From Sphingomonas elodea ATCC 31461 (GTDB taxonomy: Bacteria > Pseudomonadota > Alphaproteobacteria > Sphingomonadales > Sphingomonadaceae), in the NCBI RefSeq assembly GCF_000226955.1, contig NZ_AGFU01000052.1, forward strand, positions 1-46,365: 46,365 nt of DNA. The letters run 5' to 3'. A program made the position numbers and the translations under genes. The notes under the pieces were generated by a model. That model was not told the DNA's origin, did no database searches, and worked only from the letters and a program-made list of their open reading frames with translations. Each line of letters starts with the position of its first letter. Position 1 is the first letter of the stretch. This document shows, piece by piece, positions 40,024-46,365 of this stretch.

Positions 40024-40776
40024 GTGTTGCGTGCGCTCTTCCGGCGGGCCGACCCGCCCGTCTATGCGCTGCCGGCGGACACGCGCGCCTATGCGATCGG
40101 CGATGTCCATGGCCGGCGCGATCTGCTGGAAATGCTCTTCGCCCGCATCGATGCGGAGCGTGCCGCCGATCCGCGGCCGTGCGAACATCTGGTCCTGCTG
40201 GGCGACCTGATCGATCGCGGCCCCGATTCGCGCGGGGTACTCGATCTGGTGCTGGCGCGGCGGGCCGTGGACCCCAGCCTCACGATCCTGGGCGGCAACC
40301 ACGAAGCCATGCTGGTCACCTTGCTCGAGGGCGACATGTGGCATCTGGAATCCTGGCTGCATTTCGGGGGCGAGGAATGTGCGGCCAGCTACGGCCTCGA
40401 TCCCATCGCACTGCTTGCCGAACCGGACCGCGCGGCCGACCGCCTCCGCGCCGCCATTCCGCCGGCCCACCAGGCGCTCCTGCGCGCCCTGCCCGGTGCG
40501 CACCGGGTGGGCGACGTGCTGTTCGTCCATGCCGGGATCCGGCCCGGCGTGCCGATCGACGCGCAGGATCCGCAGGACCTGCGCTGGATCCGCCTGCCCT
40601 TCCTGCGCAGCACCGCCGATCACGGCGTGCTGGTGGTCCACGGCCATACCGTCGTCGGCGCGCCGGAAATCCATGCGAATCGCATCGCCATCGATACCGG
40701 CGCCAGCGCGACCGGGTGCCTGACCGCGCTCTGCCTGGACGGTGCCGAGCGACGTTTCCTCGCCACCGGCGGCTGA
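40024..40776 (+). CDS. Metallophosphoesterase (Ser/Thr phosphatase-like)
   Basis: This 250-aa protein carries the full set of metal-site motifs: GDVHGR, GDLIDRGPDSRGVLDL, GGNHEAML, VHAGIRPGV and HGHTVVG. WLHFGGEECAASYGLDP matches the bacterial PrpA/ApaH-like phosphatases, which act on phosphoproteins or dinucleoside polyphosphates. The start is GTG 40024, 3 nt after wecC, so the two genes are probably co-transcribed. The link to polysaccharide synthesis is from position only. A perfect 13-bp stem terminator follows. Confidence 0.88.
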   Translation: MLRALFRRADPPVYALPADTRAYAIGDVHGRRDLLEMLFARIDAERAADPRPCEHLVLLGDLIDRGPDSRGVLDLVLARRAVDPSLTILGGNHEAMLVTLLEGDMWHLESWLHFGGEECAASYGLDPIALLAEPDRAADRLRAAIPPAHQALLRALPGAHRVGDVLFVHAGIRPGVPIDAQDPQDLRWIRLPFLRSTADHGVLVVHGHTVVGAPEIHANRIAIDTGASATGCLTALCLDGAERRFLATGG

Positions 40777-40785
40777 GGCGCACGA

Positions 40786-40816
40786 AAAAGCCCGCGAGGA
40801 TCGCTCGCGGGCTTTT
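40786..40816. terminator. Bidirectional Rho-independent terminator
   Basis: aaaagcccgcgag at 40786-40798 pairs perfectly with ctcgcgggctttt at 40804-40816 around gatcg. A-run and T-run on the two sides let it serve both the phosphatase gene and the convergent FKBP gene. Confidence 0.93.
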
Positions 40817-40839
40817 CGAAAATGCTGCTCGGAAGCTGC

Positions 40840-41409
40840 TTACTGGCCGGCGGGTTCGCCGGCGCCCTGCTGCTGCATCTGCATCATCTGACGGATGGCA
40901 GCGGCCGGCACCAGCTCTTGCATGGTCACGTCGAAGATCAGCACCTGGTCGGACAGCTCGTTCTGCTGGCCGCCCTCTGCGCCGTAGCCGAGCTTCGGCG
41001 GGAGCCAGAAGCGGTAGCGCGAGCCCTTCTTCATCAGCTTCACGCCCTCGGTGAAACCCGGGATCATCGGCTGGCCGATCTGGAAGCGCATCGGCGTCTT
41101 CGGCTGGAATTCCTTGCCGTCTCGCAGCGTGCCGCGGATCTCGAGGACGACGCCGTCCTGTTCGGCCGGGGTCGCGCCGCTGCCGGCTTCGATCACCTGA
41201 TACTGAAGGCCCGACGGGGTGGTCTGGATGCCAGGCTGGTTCTTGTGCCAGGCCATGAACCCGTCTGCGTCGAGGTGCGACGAAACCGGCGCACGGGTGC
41301 CGCCCCAGGCCAGGGCGAGCGCAATGGCGGCCGCCGCCAGCACCCCCAACCAGATCCAGAGCTTGTAGCTGCCCTTGACGGGCTGGAGCGGAACGGCGGT
41401 AACCGACAT
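40840..41409 (-). CDS. Membrane-anchored FKBP-type peptidyl-prolyl isomerase
   Basis: This 189-aa protein has a cytosolic N-terminus, one membrane helix (LWIWLGVLAAAAIALALAW, about residues 17-35) and an FKBP domain from about 60 to 165. The domain shows SGLQYQVIEAGSG, GTLRDGKEFQ, PMIPGFTEGVKLMKKGSRYRFWLPPKLGYGAEG and LIFDVTMQEL. It catalyses cis-trans Pro isomerisation, here most likely in the periplasm. A Gln/Met-rich tail ends the chain. It lies 84 nt after rpsU on the same strand, and a small hairpin (41423-41440) lies in its leader. Confidence 0.93.
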   Translation of the reverse strand: MSVTAVPLQPVKGSYKLWIWLGVLAAAAIALALAWGGTRAPVSSHLDADGFMAWHKNQPGIQTTPSGLQYQVIEAGSGATPAEQDGVVLEIRGTLRDGKEFQPKTPMRFQIGQPMIPGFTEGVKLMKKGSRYRFWLPPKLGYGAEGGQQNELSDQVLIFDVTMQELVPAAAIRQMMQMQQQGAGEPAGQ

Positions 41410-41443
41410 GATCGGACTCCGGCGGGGACTCGCATCCCCGTTA

Positions 41444-41485
41444 TGAAAGAAAAGAGAATGCGGCGCGCACCGCTGGCGCGCGCCG
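41444..41485 (-). terminator. Terminator-like hairpin of rpsU
   Basis: cggcgcgc at 41461-41468 pairs with gcgcgccg at 41478-41485. On the minus strand a T/C-rich run (complement of 41444-41458) follows. It lies 8 nt after the rpsU stop codon and before the FKBP gene. Confidence 0.65.
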
Positions 41486-41493
41486 GGCAGGCC

Positions 41494-41700
41494 TTAACGG
41501 GCGCTGTCGCGCTCCATGCGCTTGCGCTCCAGCTTGCGGGCACGACGGACGGCCGCCGCACGCTCGCGAGCGCGCTTCTCGCTGGGCTTCTCGTAGTGAC
41601 GGCGCAGCTTCATCTCGCGATAGACGCCTTCACGCTGCAGCTTCTTCTTGAGCGCCCGCAGCGCCTGGTCGACGTTGTTGTCGCGAACGATGATTTGCAT
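41494..41700 (-). CDS. rpsU: 30S ribosomal protein S21
   Basis: This 68-aa protein starts [61 protein letters not shown], the standard S21 sequence with a basic C-terminus. S21 sits near the anti-Shine-Dalgarno sequence of 16S rRNA and helps initiation. The gene is divergent from the response regulator across 221 nt. Unlike gammaproteobacteria, there is no dnaG or rpoD next to it. Confidence 0.97.
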   Translation of the reverse strand: MQIIVRDNNVDQALRALKKKLQREGVYREMKLRRHYEKPSEKRARERAAAVRRARKLERKRMERDSAR

Positions 41701-41858
41701 AAAGTCGTACAGCTCCGATCAAACTCAATAGCAAAGGGCCGCCGAAACCATAGTTGCGGCGTCGAACGGGCCTCCTATCAGCGCCCAGACGATTCTTCAA
41801 GCAAAAGCGTGCATCGCCGGCCGCACGACGCCGATGTTGCGCGAAAGCCACGCCCGAT

Positions 41859-41888
41859 CAGATTACACCAGATTGCAGGGTTGCAACC
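41859..41888 (+). promoter_or_regulatory. Direct repeat and palindrome upstream of the response regulator
   Basis: cagatt occurs at 41859-41864 and 41869-41874, a 10-bp period such as OmpR-family regulators recognise. The palindrome ggttgcaacc (41879-41888) follows. Together they lie 33 nt ahead of the response regulator start and may mediate autoregulation. Confidence 0.35.
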
Positions 41889-41921
41889 TGCCGGATAGAT
41901 TCGGCGCTCAATACCCACTTC

Positions 41922-42659
41922 ATGATGCAGCTAGCCCACGCCGTGGATTTCGAAACCCGCCTTCTGATTGTCGATGACGATCCCGGAATCCGCGAGCTCA
42001 CCGCCGCATTCCTGACGCAGCACGGCTATGTCGTCGACACCGCCGAGGACGCGACGACGATGCGCGCTGCGCTGGCCGCCAACAGCTATGCGCTCGTCGT
42101 GCTCGACCTGATGATGCCGGGCGAGGACGGCCTGTCGATCCTGCGGACGATGGACCGGAAGGCGGGGCCGGCGGTGATCTTCCATTCGGTGTTGAGCGAG
42201 GACATCGACCGCATCGTCGGGCTGGAAATGGGCGCGGACGATTATGTCGCGAAACCGGCCAACCCGCGCGAACTGCTTGCCCGCATCCGATCGGTCCTGC
42301 GGCGCTTCGCCTCCGCGCCGGCCGCCACCGCCGTGCCGGAGCGCAGCTTCCTGCGCTTTGCGGGCTGGCGGCTCGATTCCGTCGGGCGGCAACTCTACGA
42401 TCCGGAAAACGTGCTGATCAACCTTTCGGACGGGGAGTTTCGCCTGCTGCTCGCCCTGGTGGAGCGCCCGCGCCGGGTACTCACCCGCGACGCGCTGCTC
42501 GACTATTCGCGCGGCACCCATGCCGAGCATTTCGATCGCGCGATCGACGTGCAGATGAGCCGCCTGCGCAAGAAGCTGGCGCGCGCCGGCGCCGACGAGC
42601 TGATCCGCACCATCCGCAACGAAGGCTATATGTTCGTCGCCGAAGTCACGGCAAAGTGA
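41922..42659 (+). CDS. OmpR-family response regulator
   Basis: This 245-aa DNA-binding regulator has a receiver domain with acidic pair Asp19/Asp20 in LLIVDDDPG, phospho-acceptor Asp62 in LVVLDLMMPGEDG, Ser89 and Lys111 in ADDYVAKP. The winged-helix domain (about residues 140-240) shows LINLSDGEFRLLLALVERPRRVLTRDALLDYSRG, FDRAIDVQMSRLRKKL and IRTIRNEGYMFVA. The start is ATG 41922 or the next codon ATG 41925; no Shine-Dalgarno is visible. It overlaps the histidine kinase gene by 4 nt (GTGA), forming a pair. The signal is unknown. Confidence 0.93.
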   Translation: MMQLAHAVDFETRLLIVDDDPGIRELTAAFLTQHGYVVDTAEDATTMRAALAANSYALVVLDLMMPGEDGLSILRTMDRKAGPAVIFHSVLSEDIDRIVGLEMGADDYVAKPANPRELLARIRSVLRRFASAPAATAVPERSFLRFAGWRLDSVGRQLYDPENVLINLSDGEFRLLLALVERPRRVLTRDALLDYSRGTHAEHFDRAIDVQMSRLRKKLARAGADELIRTIRNEGYMFVAEVTAK

Positions 42660-43936
42660 TCCGCCGGCCGGTTTCCATCGTGGTGCCGATGATGGTCTTC
42701 GCCATCACCTCGGCGGCGGTGGTGATGCTGGTGCAGTTCGCGGTGGTGTTTCGCGGTCCTCCCCCCGGGTTCAGCCCGGTGCCGATCGCCCGCGTGGCGG
42801 AGGCGCTGCGCACCGGCCGCGCGCCGAGCGGGCCGCAGGGTCAGCGCCTGACGCTCGCCTTCGCCGCCGACGATCGCTTCGGCCGCGGGGACGAGCGTGC
42901 CTCGGCCGAGCGCGACCGGGCGATCGCCGCGCTGATCCCCGCCCCCGCCGATCAGGTCCGCGGCTATTATGAATGGCCGGTGCGCGACCCCGATCAGGAC
43001 ATCCATGGCAGCTTCAGCATCGGGCGGCGGACCGACCGGGGCTGGCTGGTCGCCTCGGTGCGCCGGGCGCCGGCGCTGGCTCGCTGGCGCGTGGCGATCC
43101 TCCAGTCGATGCTGCTGACGCTGGTGATCCTGTCGCTGCTCGCATGGGCGGCCGCCCGCCGCATCTCGCGACCGATCCGCCGACTGGCCGAAGCAGCGAA
43201 GCGTGCGCGGCTGGGTGCGCCGGAAGCCATTCCGCTCCAGGGCCCGCGCGAGATACGCGAGCTCGGCAAGGCGATGGAGGCGATGCAGACCCGCATCCTG
43301 CAGCAGGCCGAGAATCGCACCGTGATGCTGGGCGCGATGGCGCATGATCTCGGAACGCCTCTCTCTCGCCTCGCCTTCTGGATCGAGCAGTTGCCCGAGT
43401 CCGCGCGCGACCGTGCGGTGGCGGATATCGACGAGATGCGCGCCATGCTGGCGGCGACGCTGCGCTTCACCCGCGACGACCGTGCGCATGGCGAGATGGT
43501 GCGGCTCGACCTCGGCAGCGTCATCGAAAGCCTGGCGGACGACCTTGCCGCGGCGGGCCAGCCGGTCACGGTGGAGGCAGGGCCCCGCATGGTCGTGACC
43601 GGCGATGCCCCGGCGCTGCGCCGGCTGTTCGGCAACCTGGTGGAGAATGCGATCCGCTATGGCCGCAGCGCCGAGATCCACTGGACCGTGGAAGCCGGCC
43701 ATGGCGAGATCCTGGTCGACGATGCGGGCCCCGGCTTCGACCTGACCCATGCGGACCGGCTGTTCGCCCCCTTCGTCCGCGGCGAAAGCTCGCGCAACCG
43801 CGCGACCGGCGGCACCGGCCTCGGCCTCGCGATCGTGCGCTCGATCGCGGAGTTGCACGGCGGAGAGGTGATGCTGGAGAACCACCCCGATCGCACCGGC
43901 GGGCGGGTACGGGTGCGGGTGCCGCTCGCAACCTGA
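42656..43936 (+). CDS. Sensor histidine kinase
   Basis: This 426-aa membrane kinase partners the preceding regulator. Helices lie at about residues 8-32 and 147-166, flanking a periplasmic domain of about 110 residues. HAMP follows (about 167-220), then the H box MAHDLGTPLSRLAFW with His230, N box NLVENAIRYG (Asn331), G1 DDAGPGF and G2 GGTGLGLAIV. In most EnvZ-like kinases the H box reads HDLRTP; here Gly233 replaces Arg. The start is GTG 42656. The EnvZ-like layout suggests an envelope or small-molecule signal. Confidence 0.93.
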   Translation: MIRRPVSIVVPMMVFAITSAAVVMLVQFAVVFRGPPPGFSPVPIARVAEALRTGRAPSGPQGQRLTLAFAADDRFGRGDERASAERDRAIAALIPAPADQVRGYYEWPVRDPDQDIHGSFSIGRRTDRGWLVASVRRAPALARWRVAILQSMLLTLVILSLLAWAAARRISRPIRRLAEAAKRARLGAPEAIPLQGPREIRELGKAMEAMQTRILQQAENRTVMLGAMAHDLGTPLSRLAFWIEQLPESARDRAVADIDEMRAMLAATLRFTRDDRAHGEMVRLDLGSVIESLADDLAAAGQPVTVEAGPRMVVTGDAPALRRLFGNLVENAIRYGRSAEIHWTVEAGHGEILVDDAGPGFDLTHADRLFAPFVRGESSRNRATGGTGLGLAIVRSIAELHGGEVMLENHPDRTGGRVRVRVPLAT

Positions 43937-44012
43937 CGCAATGTTCTGCCACGCGCCGACATCGGCGTGTGACACGGCCGCTTCATCCTGGCTTCATCAC
44001 AGGAGGGCAGCC

Positions 44013-44921
44013 TTGCACGAATCCAACGACCACGATCACGGCCTGATCCAGGACCTGCGGGCGATGTCCGCCCTTGCCGACCGCCGCCATGCGCTGCGCT
44101 GGTTCACCGGCGCCGGCACTGCCGCACTTCTTGCCGCCTGCGACGGCGGATCGAGCGCGACAAGCGCCGCTGCCGGCACGGCAAGCGCCACCCCGACCCC
44201 GACGCCGAGCAGCACCCCCACGCCCAGCCCGACTCCCGCCGCCACGGCGACGACAAGCGGCGGCTGCGTGGTCGATCCTACCGAGACGAACGGGCCCTAC
44301 CCCGCGGACGGGACCAACAGTTCGTCGGGACTGACCTCGAACGCGCTGCTTGCCACCAATGTGGTTCGCAGCGACATCCGGCCGAGCTTCATCGGCAGTG
44401 CTGCTACGGTAGCAGCCGGCGTTCAACTCACCCTCACCCTGACGGTGGTCGATGTGAACACCGGCTGCGCACCGCTCGCGGGCTATGCGATCTATATCTG
44501 GCATTGCGACCGCGACGGGAAGTATTCGCTCTACGACCTGCCGAACGAAAGCTATCTGCGCGGCGTGGGCGTCACCGATGCGAACGGCCGGGTCAGCTTC
44601 ACCACCATCTTTCCGGGCTGTTATGCGGGCCGCTGGCCCCATATCCATTTCGAGGTCTTCTCCAGCCTCGCGACCGCGACCAGCGGGCGCTATGCCACGC
44701 TGATTTCCCAGCTGGCGATGCCCGCTGCCGTGTGCAGCGCGGTGTATGGCAGCGCGAGCGGTTACAGTACCAGCCTGTCCAATCTGGGCGGCGTCTCGAT
44801 CGCGCGGGACAACGTCTTCGGCGACAACAGCGCCGCGCAGATCGCCCAGCAGACGCCGACGATGAGCGGCAGCGTCGATGCGGGGTACACCGCGACCGCG
44901 GTGATCGGAATCGCGCGCTGA
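44013..44921 (+). CDS. Lipoprotein intradiol ring-cleavage dioxygenase
   Basis: From TTG 44013 this is 302 aa: MHESNDHDHGLIQDLRAMSALADRRHALRWF. AGGAGG (44001-44006) lies 6 nt before the TTG, and this N-terminus fits the family. A double-Arg segment (DRRHAL) before a hydrophobic stretch with lipobox LLAAC (Cys43) suggests Tat export and lipidation. A Thr/Pro-rich linker covers about 60-80. The dioxygenase domain keeps four iron-ligand candidates: Tyr171, Tyr204, His210 and His212 in PGCYAGRWPHIHF. Relatives cleave catechol-type rings, but the substrate of exported members is unknown. It lies 76 nt after the kinase gene and may respond to it. Confidence 0.88.
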   Translation: MHESNDHDHGLIQDLRAMSALADRRHALRWFTGAGTAALLAACDGGSSATSAAAGTASATPTPTPSSTPTPSPTPAATATTSGGCVVDPTETNGPYPADGTNSSSGLTSNALLATNVVRSDIRPSFIGSAATVAAGVQLTLTLTVVDVNTGCAPLAGYAIYIWHCDRDGKYSLYDLPNESYLRGVGVTDANGRVSFTTIFPGCYAGRWPHIHFEVFSSLATATSGRYATLISQLAMPAAVCSAVYGSASGYSTSLSNLGGVSIARDNVFGDNSAAQIAQQTPTMSGSVDAGYTATAVIGIAR

Positions 44922-45001
44922 GCCCCGGCCTCGCGCGATCGACGTCGCCCGCCGAGGGGAACGATCCCCCTGCACGTGCCTTTCCGGCGGGCGGCGCTCT
45001 G

Positions 45002-45007
45002 CTATAG
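45002..45007 (+). promoter_or_regulatory. -10 element of the MFS gene; leaderless start suspected
   Basis: TATAGA lies 8 nt before the ATG at 45016, so transcription would begin at or next to the start codon. No Shine-Dalgarno is present. A weak -35 at about 44979-44984 was all I could find. A nested hairpin (9-bp outer stem cgcccgccg/cggcgggcg) lies just upstream, in 44946-44993. Confidence 0.4.
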
Positions 45008-45015
45008 ACGGGGCC

Positions 45016-46302
45016 ATGGCCCCTGCTTCCGAACCCGCGCTGGACCGCGGCACGCGACTGCGCTCGATCCTCGGCGGATCGGCCGGCAATCTGGTCGAAT
45101 GGTATGACTGGTATGCCTATGCGGCGCTTGCCAGCTATCTCGCGCCGCACTTCTTCGCGCCGGGTACCGCGCAGGATCTGAACGCCTGGATCGTCTTCGC
45201 CATCGGCTTCTTCATGCGGCCGATCGGCGGCTGGCTGATGGGCGTCTATGGCGACCGTCACGGGCGCAAGGCCGGGCTGAGCCTGTCGGTGACCCTGATG
45301 TGCGCGGGCTCGCTGATCATCGCCCTGACGCCGGGCTATGCCACGATCGGCGGCTGGGCGACGGCGGCACTGGTCGTGGCAAGACTGCTCCAGGGCCTGT
45401 CGCTGGGCGGCGAATATGGCGCCAGCGCCACCTATCTTTCGGAGATGGCCGGCCGCCGGCACCGCGGCTTCTTCTCCAGCTTCCAATATGTCACACTGAT
45501 CTCGGGCCAGCTGACCGCGCTCGTCGCGCTGATCGCGCTGCAGGCGGTGATGGCCGAGCCCGAACTGCGCGCCTGGGGCTGGCGCCTGCCCTTTGCGCTG
45601 GGGGGCGCGCTGGCCCTGCTGGTCTACTGGCTGCGCCGCCGCCTTGCCGAGACGGAGAGCTTCGCCAGGCGCGACCGCAACGCCGCATCGGGCGCCTTCG
45701 CGCTGTTCCGCCAGCACCCGCGCGAGGCGCTGCTGGTGCTGCTGCTTACCGCCGGCGGCACGCTCGCCTTCTACGCCTATACCATCTACCCGATCACCTT
45801 CCTCAAAAAGACCGCAGGCTTCTCCGACGCGGCGGCGACGCAGGTGAATGCGGCGGCGCTGTTCGTGTTCATGCTGGTCCAGCCGCTCGCCGGCGCGCTG
45901 TCCGACCGGATCGGCCGCAAGCCGCTGATGATCGCGTTCGGCGTACTCGGCCTGCTGTTCACCTATCCGATCTTCGTCGCGCTGGAGGGCGTGCGCGACG
46001 GACGTTCGGCCTTCCTGCTGATGACCGCCGCGCTGCTGATCGTGACCGGTTACACGGCGATCAACGCAGTGGTGAAGGCGGAGCTGTTCCCCGCGCACAT
46101 CCGAACGCTCGGCGTGGCGCTTCCCTATGCGCTGGCCAACGCCATCTTCGGCGGCACCGCGCCATCGGTGGCGCTGTGGTTCAAGCAGGAAGGGTGGGAG
46201 CGCGGCTTCTACTGGTACGTCACCGCGATGATCGGCATCTCGCTCGTCACTTATGCGACGATGCGCGACACCGCCCGCGAAAGCCGCATCGCCGAGGATT
46301 GA
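45016..46302 (+). CDS. MFS transporter of the metabolite:H+ symporter (MHS) family
   Basis: This 428-aa protein has 12 predicted helices. The N-terminal signature is GGSAGNLVEWYDWYAYAALASYLAPHFF, the MHS family mark seen in KgtP, ProP and ShiA. Further motifs are GFFMRPIGGWLMGVYGDRHGRKAGL (MFS loop 2-3), RLLQGLSLGGEYGASATYLSEMA and PLAGALSDRIGRKPLM. Substrates in this family are organic acids or compatible solutes; the sequence suggests KgtP-like dicarboxylates, weakly. It is separate from the dioxygenase gene by 94 nt with a likely own promoter. Confidence 0.92.
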   Translation: MAPASEPALDRGTRLRSILGGSAGNLVEWYDWYAYAALASYLAPHFFAPGTAQDLNAWIVFAIGFFMRPIGGWLMGVYGDRHGRKAGLSLSVTLMCAGSLIIALTPGYATIGGWATAALVVARLLQGLSLGGEYGASATYLSEMAGRRHRGFFSSFQYVTLISGQLTALVALIALQAVMAEPELRAWGWRLPFALGGALALLVYWLRRRLAETESFARRDRNAASGAFALFRQHPREALLVLLLTAGGTLAFYAYTIYPITFLKKTAGFSDAAATQVNAAALFVFMLVQPLAGALSDRIGRKPLMIAFGVLGLLFTYPIFVALEGVRDGRSAFLLMTAALLIVTGYTAINAVVKAELFPAHIRTLGVALPYALANAIFGGTAPSVALWFKQEGWERGFYWYVTAMIGISLVTYATMRDTARESRIAED

Positions 46303-46365
46303 TCAGGCGAGGATCGCGCCGCCGCGCCGGGCGAGCACCCGGCCGATCGCATCGAACAGCGCGTC
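46303..46365 (-). CDS. 3' end of an unidentified gene (partial)
   Basis: An open frame enters from the right edge and ends with TGA at 46303-46305, directly against the MFS stop codon. The 20 visible residues are DALFDAIGRVLARRGGAILA. This is too short to identify. Abutting convergent stops are seen elsewhere in this window, which supports it as a real gene end. Confidence 0.45.
   Translation of the reverse strand, partial: DALFDAIGRVLARRGGAILA

Noticed and set aside
1-46365. CRISPR arrays, prophage, insertion sequences, tRNA or rRNA genes
   Set aside because: No regularly spaced repeats, transposase, integrase, phage structural genes or tRNA-like foldings were seen on either strand.

Overview
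The window reads as a chromosomal segment of a GC-rich alphaproteobacterium of the sphingomonad type (Sphingomonas or a close relative). This is inferred from the protein sequences, from alphaproteobacterial gene neighbourhoods (timA-mltA-smr beside secB; mutM-rpsT-dnaA divergent from ubiE-ubiB-coaBC-dut), and from a cluster of GANTC sites (the CcrM methylation motif of alphaproteobacteria) ahead of dnaA. Coding density is high. Many genes overlap by 4 nt (ATGA or GTGA), and several use GTG or TTG starts. No rRNA, tRNA, insertion sequence, prophage or CRISPR array was seen, and nothing looks recently transferred.

Region by region. 1-7.2 kb: engB, a gamma-glutamylcyclotransferase-like protein, a secreted S9 peptidase, a glutathione transferase, a cupin, dapE and a GGDEF-EAL protein. 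7.3-13.4 kb: a Smr-domain protein, lytic transglycosylase mltA and a Tim44-domain protein on the minus strand, divergent from secB, murJ and trpS. 13.5-18.2 kb: a compact divergent flagellar export and rod locus, fliN-fliO-fliP leftward and flgC-fliE-fliQ-fliR-flhB rightward. 18.2-22.5 kb: a four-gene iron-uptake operon (TonB-dependent receptor, DUF3649-like, PepSY membrane protein, DUF3325-like) behind a Fur-box-like palindrome. 22.5-26.9 kb, minus strand: a nucleoside deaminase, a tiny secreted four-cysteine protein, a GNAT acetyltransferase, dnaA, rpsT and mutM.

27-34 kb, plus strand: a tightly coupled run of ubiE, ubiB, a multi-spanning membrane protein, coaBC, a lipoprotein alpha/beta hydrolase, dut, a small exported protein and a MoeB/HesA-like E1 enzyme. 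34-40.8 kb: nucleotide-sugar genes for surface polysaccharide (UDP-uronate 4-epimerase, WbpA-like UDP-GlcNAc dehydrogenase, galU on the opposite strand, wecB, wecC) and a metallophosphatase. 40.8-46.4 kb: an FKBP isomerase, rpsU, a two-component pair, a lipoprotein intradiol dioxygenase, an MHS-type MFS transporter and the 3' end of one more gene.

Between genes lie several structured elements. A ~108-bp repeat with a hairpin at each end occurs twice, and one copy supplies the likely ribosome-binding site of ubiB. A 96-bp inverted repeat follows trpS, and three hairpins in tandem precede engB. The dnaA upstream region carries four GANTC sites in 32 bp and an 11-bp inverted repeat. These regulatory and repeat features, and the receptor/PepSY iron module, are the points most worth following up. 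I found no clearly new defence or mobile system.
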